64,000 nt of DNA. It comes from Paracoccus maritimus (GTDB lineage: Bacteria > Pseudomonadota > Alphaproteobacteria > Rhodobacterales > Rhodobacteraceae). The stretch is from the NCBI RefSeq assembly GCF_025195095.1, contig NZ_JANAVZ010000006.1:208832-272831 (forward strand). Reading direction: 5' to 3'. This document shows positions 20,267 to 30,452 of the stretch, piece by piece. Within the stretch, counting starts at the first letter, position 1, and each line of letters begins with the position of its first letter. The notes under the pieces were generated by a model, which saw only the letters and a list, made by a program, of their open reading frames with translations, made no database searches and was not told the DNA's origin. The position numbers and the translations under genes were made by a program.

Positions 20267-20782
20267 TCAGACCGGCCTCCGCCAAACGGTGCGCACCGCA
20301 TCGCGCTGATCGGCGACATGCGCCAGCGCGGCAGAGACCGCGCCCATGTCCAGACCGGGCAATGCCGCGAAGCCATGCGCCAGTGCATCGGCCCCCGCCG
20401 CATCGACCGGGATCAGCAAAGCCTCGCCCGCGCGGCTGCGCAGCCGCCAGTGACCATGGCCGCGCAATCGCAGCAGGCGGATCTCGACCAGATCTCGCAG
20501 GGCGATCTCGCCGCCAAGCGAGGCCGCGCCATAGTAACGCACCGCCCCTTCGACCAGTTCGACCACGCCGGGGGCATCGATCGGGCGCTGGAACGGCAAC
20601 CTACGCCACGCGCCGACCAGCAGCGCAGCCCCGACCAGCAGAACCGCAGCGCCAAGCGCGCCCAGAAACCAGCCACCGCGCAGCGCCAGCCAAAGCCCGG
20701 ACACGCAGACCGCCAGCGCGACCAGCGCCTCGGCGCGGCGACTGATCCAGTTGCGGATCTCGGGACGGATCAGGGGGACCAT
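20267..20782 (-). CDS. Membrane protein, unknown function
   Basis: A 171-residue protein with two membrane helices near the N-terminus (about residues 20-60), then a soluble region rich in Arg, Leu and His. The ATG at 20782 has AAGGAG eight bases ahead; a TTG two codons upstream is less well spaced. It lies downstream of no obvious partner and just before gshA runs the other way from 20198. No domain recognised. Confidence 0.6.
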   Translation of the reverse strand: MVPLIRPEIRNWISRRAEALVALAVCVSGLWLALRGGWFLGALGAAVLLVGAALLVGAWRRLPFQRPIDAPGVVELVEGAVRYYGAASLGGEIALRDLVEIRLLRLRGHGHWRLRSRAGEALLIPVDAAGADALAHGFAALPGLDMGAVSAALAHVADQRDAVRTVWRRPV

Positions 20783-21082
20783 CGGCAATGCTCCTTCAGG
20801 GGCGGTTCGACGAACCTAATATCGCGCCCCCGGGCTTTCGAGATCAAATCCGTCGGCCCAAAGCTTCACGGCATCGGGCACGATCCGCGCAAAGATGTGA
20901 TCGGGTTCGGCTGGACGGCTGATGCCCGCCGACAACGCCGTGCCGGATCAACCGGTTTCGGCGGGGATCTGCGCCCATTTACCACCCCGCGCAAGGGTGC
21001 GAACCATTGCCCGACGCCCCGTGTTACTGCCCCGAGCGCGTCGGAAGGCGCGCCTGATTGACGGAAAAACAGGAGTTTTCAC
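20783..21082. other. Intergenic region between divergent genes
   Basis: These 300 bases separate the membrane-protein gene (minus) and the secreted-protein gene (plus). There are stop codons in all frames with no convincing gene. A ribosome site (AGGAG) lies just before the ATG at 21083. Both promoters should lie here, but I see no strong -35/-10 pair or operator. Confidence 0.5.
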
Positions 21083-21481
21083 ATGTTCCGCCATATCGCC
21101 TTTGCTCTGGGCCTCGGCCTGACCGCCACCACCGCCGTCGCGCAAGAGCAGCAGGCCCCAAACCCCGCCGCGCTGGATCAGGCGGCCACCTACGAGGCTG
21201 CACGCAACCAGTTGGGACTGCTTAAGTTCTGCCAGCAGCAGGGTTTCTCGGGCGGTGAAGCCGTCGCCGCGCAGGAAAAGATGGTCGGCATGCTGCCGCA
21301 GGGCGACGCCGACGCGGGCGCAGCCGCCGAAGCGAAGGGCGCGGAAGGCACGGTCTCGGTCGCGGGATCGCAGGTCACGCTACAGGACGCCGCCAGCCAG
21401 CAGGGCAGCAATGTCGAGGAACAGTGCCGCCAGATCGAAGCCGCGGTGAACCAGGTCGCCGAACAGTTGCCGGCCGGCTGA
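21083..21481 (+). CDS. Secreted small protein, unknown function
   Basis: A 132-residue protein with a standard signal peptide, cut after about residue 20 (TTAVAQEQQ). The mature part is about 110 residues, helical, Gln/Ala-rich, with two cysteines (KFCQQQGF and EEQCRQIEAAV) that could form a disulfide in the periplasm. AGGAG precedes the start. A strong shared terminator follows. No named function is known to me. Confidence 0.72.
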   Translation: MFRHIAFALGLGLTATTAVAQEQQAPNPAALDQAATYEAARNQLGLLKFCQQQGFSGGEAVAAQEKMVGMLPQGDADAGAAAEAKGAEGTVSVAGSQVTLQDAASQQGSNVEEQCRQIEAAVNQVAEQLPAG

Positions 21482-21530
21482 TCACAAGTCACGAATGGCG
21501 CTGTTAAAGAACAGCGACCCGAACAAAGAA

Positions 21531-21556
21531 AAAGCCCGGCGGTAACGCCGGGCTTT
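21531..21556. terminator. Bidirectional intrinsic terminator
   Basis: A perfect 11-base stem (AAAGCCCGGCG / CGCCGGGCTTT) with loop GTAA, flanked by A-rich sequence on the left and T-rich on the right. It ends transcription from both the secreted-protein gene (plus) and ilvC (minus). A smaller hairpin, GCTGTT-AAAG-AACAGC, lies at 21500-21515. Confidence 0.9.
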
Positions 21557-21578
21557 CGCGTGTGTGGCCGGGTCGCGA

Positions 21579-22634
<1,056 letters not shown>

Positions 22635-22730
22635 CTAACGGTGTTGCGACGTTGCGGATGTTCAATCTTCGCGGAATATGCAAGATCCTGTCGACACTCA
22701 TGCCCATATCAACGCCCGAACGGATAAATC

Positions 22731-23186
22731 ATGCCCGATGCCACCGATCGTCGCATTCTGCGCCAGATGCTGGCGGATCCCGACGCCTCGAATGCCGATC
22801 TGTCGCGCCGCGCCGGCGTGACACAGGCCAGCCTGTGGCGCCGGCTGGACAAGATGCGCGAAACAGGGGTCATCGCGGCAATCCAGTCGCGCATCGACTG
22901 GCGCGCGCTGGGATGGGAGGTCGAAGTCAGCCTGCGCTTCACGCTGGACAAGACCAATCCCCGTGCCTTCGACGATTTCATTGCCGCCGCCCGCGAGGTG
23001 CCCGAGGTGATCGAGATCCAGACCTTCCTTGGCAGCGTCGATCTGCGCCTGTCGGTGATCGCCCGCGACATGGCGCATTGGCAGCAGGTCTATCGCGACC
23101 GCATCCTGACCCTGCCGCATGTGTCCGACAGCGACGCGCTGATGCTGGTCTCGACCATCAAGGACAGCGCCGAGTTGGCGCTGTGA
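22731..23186 (+). CDS. Lrp/AsnC family transcriptional regulator (first of tandem pair)
   Basis: A 151-residue regulator with an N-terminal helix-turn-helix (DASNADLSRRAGVTQASLWRR) and a C-terminal ligand-binding domain (VPEVIEIQTFLGSVDLRLSV). It begins 129 bases from the divergent ilvC start, a typical arrangement for branched-chain amino acid control. Its stop overlaps the GTG start of the second Lrp gene (GTGA), so the two are co-translated and may form mixed oligomers. Confidence 0.9.
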   Translation: MPDATDRRILRQMLADPDASNADLSRRAGVTQASLWRRLDKMRETGVIAAIQSRIDWRALGWEVEVSLRFTLDKTNPRAFDDFIAAAREVPEVIEIQTFLGSVDLRLSVIARDMAHWQQVYRDRILTLPHVSDSDALMLVSTIKDSAELAL

Positions 23187-23662
23187 GCGGGCTGGATGCA
23201 ACCGATCTGGCGATCCTGCGCATCCTGGCGGCGGATGCGACCACAAGCGCGGCCGAAATCGGACGGGCGGTCGGCATCGGACAGCCCGCAGCCTGGCGAC
23301 GCATCCGCAAGCTGGGCGACCAACGGATCCTGGCCGGGCGCAGGGTTGTCGTGGACAATGCCGCGCTGGGGTTCGGGGTGACGGTTTTCCTGGGCGTGCG
23401 CCTGGCTGCAAAGGGCCGCACCAGCCTGGAGGATTTCGAACGTGCCGTGACCGCCATACCCGAGGTCCAGACGGTTCAGCATGTGCTGGGGCAGTTCGAT
23501 TATCGCCTGCGCATTACCGCCCGCGACATCAGCGATTTCGAACGTATCCTGCGCCGCCGGATCATGACCCTGCCCGGCGTCGGGCAGGTCGAGGCCAATG
23601 TGATGCTGTCCGAGGAACGCCGGCCGGGACCACTGGGGGCATCGGGTCCGGAAGCCCGCTGA
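23183..23662 (+). CDS. Lrp/AsnC family transcriptional regulator (second of tandem pair)
   Basis: A 159-residue Lrp-type protein starting at GTG 23183 inside the stop of the preceding gene. The helix-turn-helix is DATTSAAEIGRAVGIGQPAA, and the ligand domain is recognisable in IPEVQTVQHVLGQFDYRLRI. The C-terminus has a short Pro/Gly-rich extension. The two neighbouring Lrps are clearly different in sequence, so this is not a recent local duplication. Confidence 0.9.
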   Translation: MSGLDATDLAILRILAADATTSAAEIGRAVGIGQPAAWRRIRKLGDQRILAGRRVVVDNAALGFGVTVFLGVRLAAKGRTSLEDFERAVTAIPEVQTVQHVLGQFDYRLRITARDISDFERILRRRIMTLPGVGQVEANVMLSEERRPGPLGASGPEAR

Positions 23663-23781
23663 TCGCGCGGCATTGCCGGGCGTTCGACGTTGCCACGGGC
23701 GGGGGGCGTGCCCTGCCGCCCCCATCGAGGGGCCGCCAGGGCAGTCGGAGCTGCGCCCCTCCGGCCCCGATGGTGGCCCTT

Positions 23782-24582
23782 TCAATCGCCGCCCAAACGT
23801 CTTGCCGCGTTCACCGAGGCATCAAGCCCTTCGGCCAGTTCCGCGGCAATTCCCGACGCCTGCAACCGTTTCAGCCCTGCCGCGGTGGTCCCGGCATAGG
23901 CGGTCATGCCGGCGACATGATCCGCCGCACTAGGGCCTCCCTTGGCCAGCATATGACCCGCGCCCAGAAACAGCTGTCGCGTCGCCAGGTCCGCCAGCTT
24001 GGGATCCACGCCGCGCGACACCGCATACTCGCTGACACATGCTGCGAAGAACGCCACGAATCCCGGCACCGGGCCTGTCAGTGCCGTGAAGATGTCCAGT
24101 TGATCTTCCGACGGCAGTTCGGCGGTCGTCCCGCAACAGCGCAAGATCGCCGTCGCGCGATGACGGTCTGCCCGAGTGGCTGTGTCGTGGGCGCACCATG
24201 GCGAGAAGGCAAGACCCTCGGCCGCCGCAGGGCTGGTCATCGCGCGGATCACGCGCGACGTGCCCGACAGATCGACGATACGCGCCAGCGTCTGGCCCGC
24301 CATGACCGACACGACCAAACGTCCATCAGCATGGATGTCCAGATCGCGCGCCGCCTGCGGTGGCACGCAAAGAATGACGGTGTCGCAGGCATCCACCAGT
24401 TCCCGATTATCCGCGGTGATGCGCACGCCTTGCGCCACGTCATCCGCAACACCCGACCGGCACGAGATCCACAGATCGCCCGGCACCACGCCACCGCGAC
24501 GCAACAGCGCGGTCGCAAGCGCCCGCCCCAACATGCCGTTGCCGCCGATGATGCCGATCCTGCCGATCCCGCCGTCGTCCAT
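23782..24582 (-). CDS. Pyrroline-5-carboxylate reductase family protein
   Basis: A 266-residue NAD(P)-binding protein of the ProC family. The N-terminal fold is GRIGIIGGNGMLGRALATAL. The C-terminal dimer domain keeps the signature GMTAYAGTTAAGLKRLQASG. The central MPNTPA motif of true ProC is replaced by AMTSPAAAEG, so the substrate may differ from pyrroline-5-carboxylate. It converges with the Lrp genes across a GC-rich 119-base gap with several hairpins. Confidence 0.8.
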   Translation of the reverse strand: MDDGGIGRIGIIGGNGMLGRALATALLRRGGVVPGDLWISCRSGVADDVAQGVRITADNRELVDACDTVILCVPPQAARDLDIHADGRLVVSVMAGQTLARIVDLSGTSRVIRAMTSPAAAEGLAFSPWCAHDTATRADRHRATAILRCCGTTAELPSEDQLDIFTALTGPVPGFVAFFAACVSEYAVSRGVDPKLADLATRQLFLGAGHMLAKGGPSAADHVAGMTAYAGTTAAGLKRLQASGIAAELAEGLDASVNAARRLGGD

Positions 24583-24660
24583 GGCTGCCCCCGATCTTCG
24601 TCAATTCCGCCAGCGGCCCATGCATCAGGACGCAAGGGGACGATCGCCGCGCAGCGCGGG

Positions 24661-25146
24661 CTAGGCCAAATTGTCGCGAAAGGCCGCGATCACCTGGCGA
24701 TACACGTCGCGCTTGAACGGCACGATGCTGTCCAGCAGATCATCCGCCCGGATCCAGCACCAACGGTCGAATTCCGGGTGATCGGTCTGGATGCAGACAT
24801 CACCATCCTGACCCAGGAATCGCATCAGCACCCATTTCTGACGCTGGCCGCCGTATTTGCCCTTCCAGACCTTGCCGACCAACTCGGGCGGAAGATCGTA
24901 GAAAACCCAATCCTCGGCCTCGGCGACGATCTCGACCTTGTCGGCGCCGATCCCGGTTTCCTCGGTCAGTTCGCGCAGCGCCGCCTGACGCGGGGTTTCG
25001 CCCGTGTCGATCCCGCCTTGTGGCATCTGCCACGCATCCGGCCGATCAAGGCGCTGGCCCGCGAAGACCAGCCCCTCGCCGTTGATCAGCACGACGCCCG
25101 CGCAGGGCCTGTAGGGCAGGCCCTGCGGTCCTGCCGGTTCAGCCAT
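24661..25146 (-). CDS. rppH: RNA pyrophosphohydrolase RppH
   Basis: A 161-residue Nudix hydrolase that removes pyrophosphate from mRNA 5' ends and so triggers decay. The complete Nudix box is in [17 protein letters not shown] followed by TEETGI. The RppH-type start [12 protein letters not shown], and WQMPQGG just before the box, separate it from other Nudix proteins. It overlaps ctpA by eight bases and ends the leftward run. Confidence 0.93.
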   Translation of the reverse strand: MAEPAGPQGLPYRPCAGVVLINGEGLVFAGQRLDRPDAWQMPQGGIDTGETPRQAALRELTEETGIGADKVEIVAEAEDWVFYDLPPELVGKVWKGKYGGQRQKWVLMRFLGQDGDVCIQTDHPEFDRWCWIRADDLLDSIVPFKRDVYRQVIAAFRDNLA

Positions 25147-26569
25147 TCTCTTTCGCGGCTCCGGTTTCGCCCTTGCCCGACCCCTCGCCGGTCACGGCGG
25201 GTGTTGCCCCGGCCGGAACCTGTTCGGCCTCGAAGTTTACGGCTGCCAGCCCCTTCAGGATATCCACGGCGTAGGCCATCTGATAATCTTCTTCGCGCAG
25301 CTTGGCGGTCGCCTCGACCTCTTTTGCCTCTTCCTCCATCTGCTTCTTTTCGTCGTCGCTGATCGAATCGTTGTTCAGCGCGCCGCGCAGATCCGCCTCG
25401 GACCGGCCGAAATTCGACTCGCTGCGGGGGCCGTCCTCGTCGTCCTCGGCATCTGCCGGCGGGCGGGGCTGGGCGACCAGGATATCGGGCTGAATGCCCA
25501 TCGCCTGGATCGACCGGCCTGACGGCGTGTAATAGCGCGCCGTGGTCAGCCGGATCGCGCTGTCGGAAGTGACCGGCATGACCGTTTGCACGCTGCCCTT
25601 GCCGAAAGACTTCTCGCCCACGACGATGGCGCGGCGATGATCCTGCAATGCGCCGGTGACGATCTCGGACGCGCTGGCGGATCCGCCGTTGATCAGCACC
25701 ACCATCGGCTTGCCCTGCGCCAGATCGCCCGTCTCGGCGTTCCAGCGTTCGCTGTCCTCGGACTTGCGGCCGCGCGTGCTGACGATCTCTCCGGCGTCAA
25801 GGAACGCATCCGACACCTCGATCGCCTGGTTCAGCAGCCCGCCGGGGTTGTTGCGCAGATCCAGCACGAAGCCCGTCACCTTGTCGATCCCGCCGGCATC
25901 CTTCACGGCCTTGTCCAGTTCGGACTTCATCGTGTCATAAGTTTCGTCGTTGAAGGTCGAGACGCGCAGCACCACAGCATGCCCCTCGATCCGGGTCTTC
26001 ACGACCGTCAGCTTGATCGTGTCGCGCGTCATCGTCAGGTCGAACGGCTCGTTCTCGCCTTCGCGCAGGATCGTGACGGTGATTTCCGACCCGACCGGGC
26101 CGCGCATCATGTCCACCGCGTCGTCCAGTGTCAGCCCCATCAGGGATTCGCCGTTCACATGGGTGATGAAATCGCCCGACTTCACGCCGGCCTCGGCGGC
26201 GGGCGTTTCGTCGATCGGCGAGACCACCTTGACCAGACCGTCTTCCTGGCTGACCTCGATGCCCAGCCCGCCGAAACTGCCGCGCGTCTGGGTCTGCATG
26301 TCCTCGTAATCGCTGGCCGACAGGAAGCTGGAATGAGGATCCAGCGAGGTCAGCATGCCGTTGATCGCCGATTCGATCAGGGTCTTGTCGTCAGGTGCCT
26401 CGACATAGTCGGCGCGCACCCGCTCGAACACGTTTCCGAACAGTTCCAGCTGCTCATAGACAGAGCTGTTCTTGCCTGCCTCTTGCGCGACCAGCGGTCC
26501 CGCGATCTGGGTGGTGAACAGCGCGCCGGCCAGCATCCCCCCGACCCCTGCGATCAGATAATGTTTCAT
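25139..26569 (-). CDS. ctpA: Carboxy-terminal processing peptidase (S41)
   Basis: A 476-residue periplasmic protease. It has a signal/anchor helix at residues 4-26, a PDZ domain at about 95-170, and the S41 catalytic core. The serine is in [15 protein letters not shown] and the lysine in [11 protein letters not shown]. An acidic C-terminal extension and an Ala/Gly-rich tail follow. Such proteases trim or degrade periplasmic proteins, often including peptidoglycan hydrolases. The EnvC-like gene lies 16 bases upstream, a common and functionally suggestive pairing. Confidence 0.94.
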   Translation of the reverse strand: MKHYLIAGVGGMLAGALFTTQIAGPLVAQEAGKNSSVYEQLELFGNVFERVRADYVEAPDDKTLIESAINGMLTSLDPHSSFLSASDYEDMQTQTRGSFGGLGIEVSQEDGLVKVVSPIDETPAAEAGVKSGDFITHVNGESLMGLTLDDAVDMMRGPVGSEITVTILREGENEPFDLTMTRDTIKLTVVKTRIEGHAVVLRVSTFNDETYDTMKSELDKAVKDAGGIDKVTGFVLDLRNNPGGLLNQAIEVSDAFLDAGEIVSTRGRKSEDSERWNAETGDLAQGKPMVVLINGGSASASEIVTGALQDHRRAIVVGEKSFGKGSVQTVMPVTSDSAIRLTTARYYTPSGRSIQAMGIQPDILVAQPRPPADAEDDEDGPRSESNFGRSEADLRGALNNDSISDDEKKQMEEEAKEVEATAKLREEDYQMAYAVDILKGLAAVNFEAEQVPAGATPAVTGEGSGKGETGAAKENG

Positions 26570-26585
26570 GACGGCCTTTCCTGCC

Positions 26586-27761
26586 TCAGTCCTGTTGCAC
26601 CCCGACGACCGGATTCAGCACGAACCAGTCCGCCGGGTCCAGCGTTTCATCACCGCGTCGCAGTTCAAGATACAGTGTCTCGGTCCGACCCGCATCTGCG
26701 CCACGCGCGGCATTCGCGACGAACTGCGCTCCGAATTCCTGCGCCGGGGCTTCAGACCCGCCCATCAGCCCGACCGGATCCCCTGCCCCCAGCACGTCGC
26801 CGACTTCTCCGAACACCTGCGACATGCCCGCAAATATCAGAAGATAGCCGCCCGCGGGCTCCAGAATCATCACATTGCCGTAATCCAGCAGCGGGCCGCG
26901 ATAACGGATCGTGGCGGGCCATGGCGTCGTGACCAGCGCGGCGGGCGCAGTGGCGATCACCCAGCCGGGGCGCCGGACCCCGGCGGCATCGGGTTCGTCA
27001 TAGGGGCGCAGAACACTGCCGACCGCCGGAAGCGGCAGACTGCCCTGCGCGCCCTCGAAATCCTCCATCGGCGCGCCGATATCGGTCTCCATTCCATCGA
27101 TGCCGCGGGCGAAATCATCCAGGCTTTGCGCCGCATCACGCAATTCCTGCAATTCCTCGGGCGCCTCGGCAAAGCGGACCGGCATCGTCGAACGGTCGGT
27201 GACGGCGCTGGCCAGCAGGCGCCGCGCCTCCTGCACCGACGCAAGCCCGGATCCCAGCATCTCGGCGGCTGCCGCCTGCAGGGCCCGGACGGTGCTGATC
27301 TCGTTCAGATCGTCCTGCAGCCGTTCAGCCTCGCTCCGCAATCCGGGCGTGACATCGCTGAGGATCATGCCGGTGCGCGCATTCGCCAGCGCACCCGCCG
27401 GATGCAGTAACATCGTCGCTTCGGGTGATTGCTGCAGGGCGGTCATGGCCCCCAGAACGCCGGCAAGCCGCGAACGCTCCGCCTCGAAGCGGCCGTGCAG
27501 CTCGGCCTCGCGCGCGCTTGCCAGCCGCAGCCCCTCGCGCAACGCCGCCAGACCCTGCTCATAGCCCCGGATCACCTCGGTCAGCGCGGTCACCTGATCA
27601 TCCGCCGTCACCGCCTCGGCAAGCTTGCCGATCGCGCCGCGCAGCTGCGCGGCCGCGTCCTCGGCCTCGGCAACGGCCTGATTGGCGGGCGTGACGGCCA
27701 TCGCCGGCGCGCCCAGCATCGTCGCCGACAGGATCATCGCCGCAAGCAGTCGTTGTTTCAT
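26586..27761 (-). CDS. EnvC-like murein hydrolase activator (degenerate M23)
   Basis: A 391-residue periplasmic protein. It has a signal peptide (residues 1-22), a long coiled-coil region (about 25-200), and a C-terminal LytM/M23-like domain. The domain can be followed through PWPATIRYRGPLLDYGNVMI and LLIFAGMSQVFGEVGDVLGA. The catalytic histidines are missing (FAGMSQ where active enzymes have YaHL). In E. coli, EnvC is likewise degenerate and activates amidases during division. That role is inferred here. It overlaps gpmI by four bases. Confidence 0.85.
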   Translation of the reverse strand: MKQRLLAAMILSATMLGAPAMAVTPANQAVAEAEDAAAQLRGAIGKLAEAVTADDQVTALTEVIRGYEQGLAALREGLRLASAREAELHGRFEAERSRLAGVLGAMTALQQSPEATMLLHPAGALANARTGMILSDVTPGLRSEAERLQDDLNEISTVRALQAAAAEMLGSGLASVQEARRLLASAVTDRSTMPVRFAEAPEELQELRDAAQSLDDFARGIDGMETDIGAPMEDFEGAQGSLPLPAVGSVLRPYDEPDAAGVRRPGWVIATAPAALVTTPWPATIRYRGPLLDYGNVMILEPAGGYLLIFAGMSQVFGEVGDVLGAGDPVGLMGGSEAPAQEFGAQFVANAARGADAGRTETLYLELRRGDETLDPADWFVLNPVVGVQQD

Positions 27762-29275
27762 GCGCTCTCGATCAGGCTTTCGCCGGTCATCTCGGCAGGT
27801 TTGTCCAGCCCCATCAGATCCAGCACCGTCGGTGCGACATCGGCCAGCCGCCCGTTGCGCAGAACGGCCCCGCGCGGACCGCCGAAGACGATGACCGGCA
27901 CCGGATTGGTGGTGTGCGCGGTATGCGGGCCGCCGCTTTCGGGATCGACCATCGTCTCGCAGTTGCCGTGATCGGCGATCACCACCGCGGCACCGCCGGC
28001 GCGCTCCAATGCCTCCAGCATCCGCCCCAGCCCGGCATCGACCGCCTCGCAGGCACGCTTGGCCGCCGACAGGCTGCCGGTATGCCCGACCATGTCCGGA
28101 TTGGCATAGTTCACCACGATCAGGTCATAGCCCGCGTCGATCACCTCGACCAGCTTGTCGCTGACCTCGCCTGCCGCCATCTCGGGCGCCAGATCATAGG
28201 TCGCGACCTTGGGGCTTTGCGGCATATGGCGATCCTCGCCCGGCTCAGGCGTTTCCTTGCCGCCATTCAGGAAGAAGGTCACATGAGGATATTTCTCGGT
28301 CTCGGCCAGCCTGAACTGACGCAGACCCTTCTGCGCGACCCAGGCGCCAAGCGTGTTGACCACCTGCGTCTTGGGATAGGCGGTCGACATGAAATCGTTG
28401 TGCCGTTCGCTATAGTCGACCATCCCCAGCAGCGCCGCCCAGTCGGGGCGGTCCGACACGTCGAATTCGGCGAAGTCCGGATCGGCCAGCGCCGACAGGA
28501 TCTCGCGCGCGCGATCGGCGCGGAAATTCAGGCAAAAGAACCCGTCCCCGTCATGCACGCCGTCATAGCCGTCGATCACGAAGGGCTGGATGAATTCATC
28601 GGTTTCATCACGCGCATGAGCCGCCGCGACGGCGGAATCGGCGCGGTCGGCGGCATCGCCCTTGCCCGCCACGATGGCGCGATAGGCTCGTTCCACCCGG
28701 TCCCAGCGCCGGTCACGGTCCATGGCGAAATATCGCCCGATCACGGTGCCGATCCGGCTTCCCTTGGGCAGATTGCCCTGCAATTCGGTGACGAAGCCCT
28801 GTGCGGATTGCGGGGCAACGTCACGCCCGTCGGTGATGGCGTGAATGACGACCGGCACGCCTGCCTCGGCGATTGATGTCGCGGCCGCCAGAAGATGACG
28901 GATATGGCCATGCACGCCACCATCCGACACCACGCCCATCAGATGGGCGGTGCCGCCCGTGTCCTTCAGCCGCGCGATGAAACCATGCAAGGCGTCATTC
29001 TGGAAAAAGCTTCCATCCTCGATGGCCAGATCGATCTGGCCCAGATCCATCGCGACGACGCGGCCGGCGCCGATATTGGTATGGCCGACCTCGGAATTGC
29101 CCATCTGCCCGCTGGGAAGCCCGACATCGGGCCCGAACGTGGTCAGCGTCGCATGCGGACATTCGCGCATCAGCCGGTCGAAATTCGGTGTCACGGCCTG
29201 GTCGGGTGCGCTTTGTTCCGGCCGGTCCGAGATGCCCCAGCCGTCAAGAATGCACAGGATCACGGGTGTCGTCAT
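27758..29275 (-). CDS. gpmI: 2,3-bisphosphoglycerate-independent phosphoglycerate mutase
   Basis: A 505-residue Mn2+-dependent glycolytic enzyme of the alkaline-phosphatase superfamily. The N-terminal CILDGWG holds the first metal Asp. The phosphoserine is Ser61 in GNSEVGHTNIGAG. The insert domain has AITDGRDVAP, and the C-terminal metal ligands lie in NYANPDMVGHTG and VVIADHGNCE. It is complete and of normal length. It is the first gene of a coupled gpmI/EnvC-like/ctpA/rppH run. Confidence 0.96.
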   Translation of the reverse strand: MTTPVILCILDGWGISDRPEQSAPDQAVTPNFDRLMRECPHATLTTFGPDVGLPSGQMGNSEVGHTNIGAGRVVAMDLGQIDLAIEDGSFFQNDALHGFIARLKDTGGTAHLMGVVSDGGVHGHIRHLLAAATSIAEAGVPVVIHAITDGRDVAPQSAQGFVTELQGNLPKGSRIGTVIGRYFAMDRDRRWDRVERAYRAIVAGKGDAADRADSAVAAAHARDETDEFIQPFVIDGYDGVHDGDGFFCLNFRADRAREILSALADPDFAEFDVSDRPDWAALLGMVDYSERHNDFMSTAYPKTQVVNTLGAWVAQKGLRQFRLAETEKYPHVTFFLNGGKETPEPGEDRHMPQSPKVATYDLAPEMAAGEVSDKLVEVIDAGYDLIVVNYANPDMVGHTGSLSAAKRACEAVDAGLGRMLEALERAGGAAVVIADHGNCETMVDPESGGPHTAHTTNPVPVIVFGGPRGAVLRNGRLADVAPTVLDLMGLDKPAEMTGESLIESA

Positions 29276-29469
29276 GCGGGCCTCGCTGTGATTTGCGCCT
29301 TGTTACGCCGCCGCCGCCGCTGCGACAACCTCCCCGAAGGCTCGCCGCACGCCAATCGGCCCGATCTTCCTTGCCCCAATAGCCTCGGAAAGCAGACCTG
29401 CCAGCATCGAGCGGCGGACAGACCCATTCCGGGCCTTGCAGCGATCCTGTCCATGTCCGCTCGCGTCTT

Positions 29470-29937
29470 TCAGGCGCGATGATAGGGGGATCCGGCCAGA
29501 ATCGTCGCCGCGCGATAAAGCTGTTCGGCCAACATGACCCGCACCAGAAGATGCGGCCAGACCATCCGGCCGAAGCTGATGGACCATTCGGCGCGGTCCC
29601 GCAGCGACGGATCCAGCCCGTCCGCCCCGCCGATCACAAAACAGGCATCGCGTGCGCTGTCGCGAAATTGCGCCAGCCGCGCGGCGAAATCCGGCGATGC
29701 GGGCTGATCGCCCCGCTCGTCCAGTGTCACCAGTGCCGAACCCGCCGGGATCGCCCGCGTCAGCAGTTCGGCCTCGGCCGCCATGCCGCCGCCGCGCCGG
29801 TCCTCGACCTCGATCATCCCGATGGCGGGCAGGCCAAGGCTGCGGCCGGTCCGGGCAAAACGGTCAAGATAGTCCGCGACCAACGCCGCCTCGGGGCCCT
29901 TCTTCAGCCGCCCCACGGCGGCGATGTCGATGCGCAT
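29470..29937 (-). CDS. rlmH: 23S rRNA pseudouridine-1915 N3-methyltransferase
   Basis: A 155-residue SPOUT methyltransferase acting on assembled 70S ribosomes. FVIGGADGLD is the S-adenosylmethionine-binding knot motif, and the C-terminal FGRMVWPHLLVRVMLAEQLY then SPYHR is characteristic. It lies 16 bases downstream of rsfS, a conserved neighbour in many bacteria. Confidence 0.95.
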   Translation of the reverse strand: MRIDIAAVGRLKKGPEAALVADYLDRFARTGRSLGLPAIGMIEVEDRRGGGMAAEAELLTRAIPAGSALVTLDERGDQPASPDFAARLAQFRDSARDACFVIGGADGLDPSLRDRAEWSISFGRMVWPHLLVRVMLAEQLYRAATILAGSPYHRA

Positions 29938-29953
29938 GAAGCCGGATGGCCCC

Positions 29954-30376
29954 TCAGGTCAGGGGACGCGAAGCCTCGCGCACGCGGCTCAGCGTGTCGG
30001 CGGGCATCCACATCTTTTCCAACTGATAGAAGTCGCGCACCTCGGGACGGAAGACATGAACGATCACGTCGTCCGTATCGACCAGCACCCAGTCGCCGGC
30101 GTCCTTGCCTTCGATCCGGGGCGTCCGGCCCGTCGCCTGCTTGACCTTTTCGGCCAGATGCTCGGCGATGGCGCCCACCTGGCGTGCGCTGCGGCCCGAT
30201 GCGATCACCATGTGATCCGCCATGGCCGACCGTCCGCGCAGGTCGATCGTCACGATGTCCTCGGCCTTGTCGTCTTCAAGCGAGGACAGGATGCGGGCCA
30301 GGCGCCCTTCGGCACCTTCCTGGTCGCCCGCGGCGGTCGCAGCCGGCCTTCCGGCCGACGAAGCGTCTTGTGACAG
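29954..30376 (-). CDS. rsfS: Ribosomal silencing factor RsfS, apparently with a CTG start
   Basis: A 140-residue protein that binds ribosomal protein L14 and blocks subunit joining in starvation. The core DIVTIDLRGRSAMADHMVIA and the end DFYQLEKMW are typical. Family members begin before this with RIL.SL.DDKAEDIV, which is encoded in frame upstream of the first ATG/GTG-type codon (GTG at 30253). No ATG, GTG or TTG exists between the upstream in-frame stop and that segment. A CTG at 30376 has a perfect GGAGG eight bases before it (30385-30389). I therefore call CTG as the start. A start at the GTG would remove about 41 residues of the domain. Confidence 0.85.
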   Translation of the reverse strand: MSQDASSAGRPAATAAGDQEGAEGRLARILSSLEDDKAEDIVTIDLRGRSAMADHMVIASGRSARQVGAIAEHLAEKVKQATGRTPRIEGKDAGDWVLVDTDDVIVHVFRPEVRDFYQLEKMWMPADTLSRVREASRPLT

Positions 30377-30452
30377 GGTTGTATCCTCCGGTCAACGCGC
30401 CGATCGCCCCCGGCGCAGGGGTATCCCCAAGATAGCATCTTTTCGGGCCATC

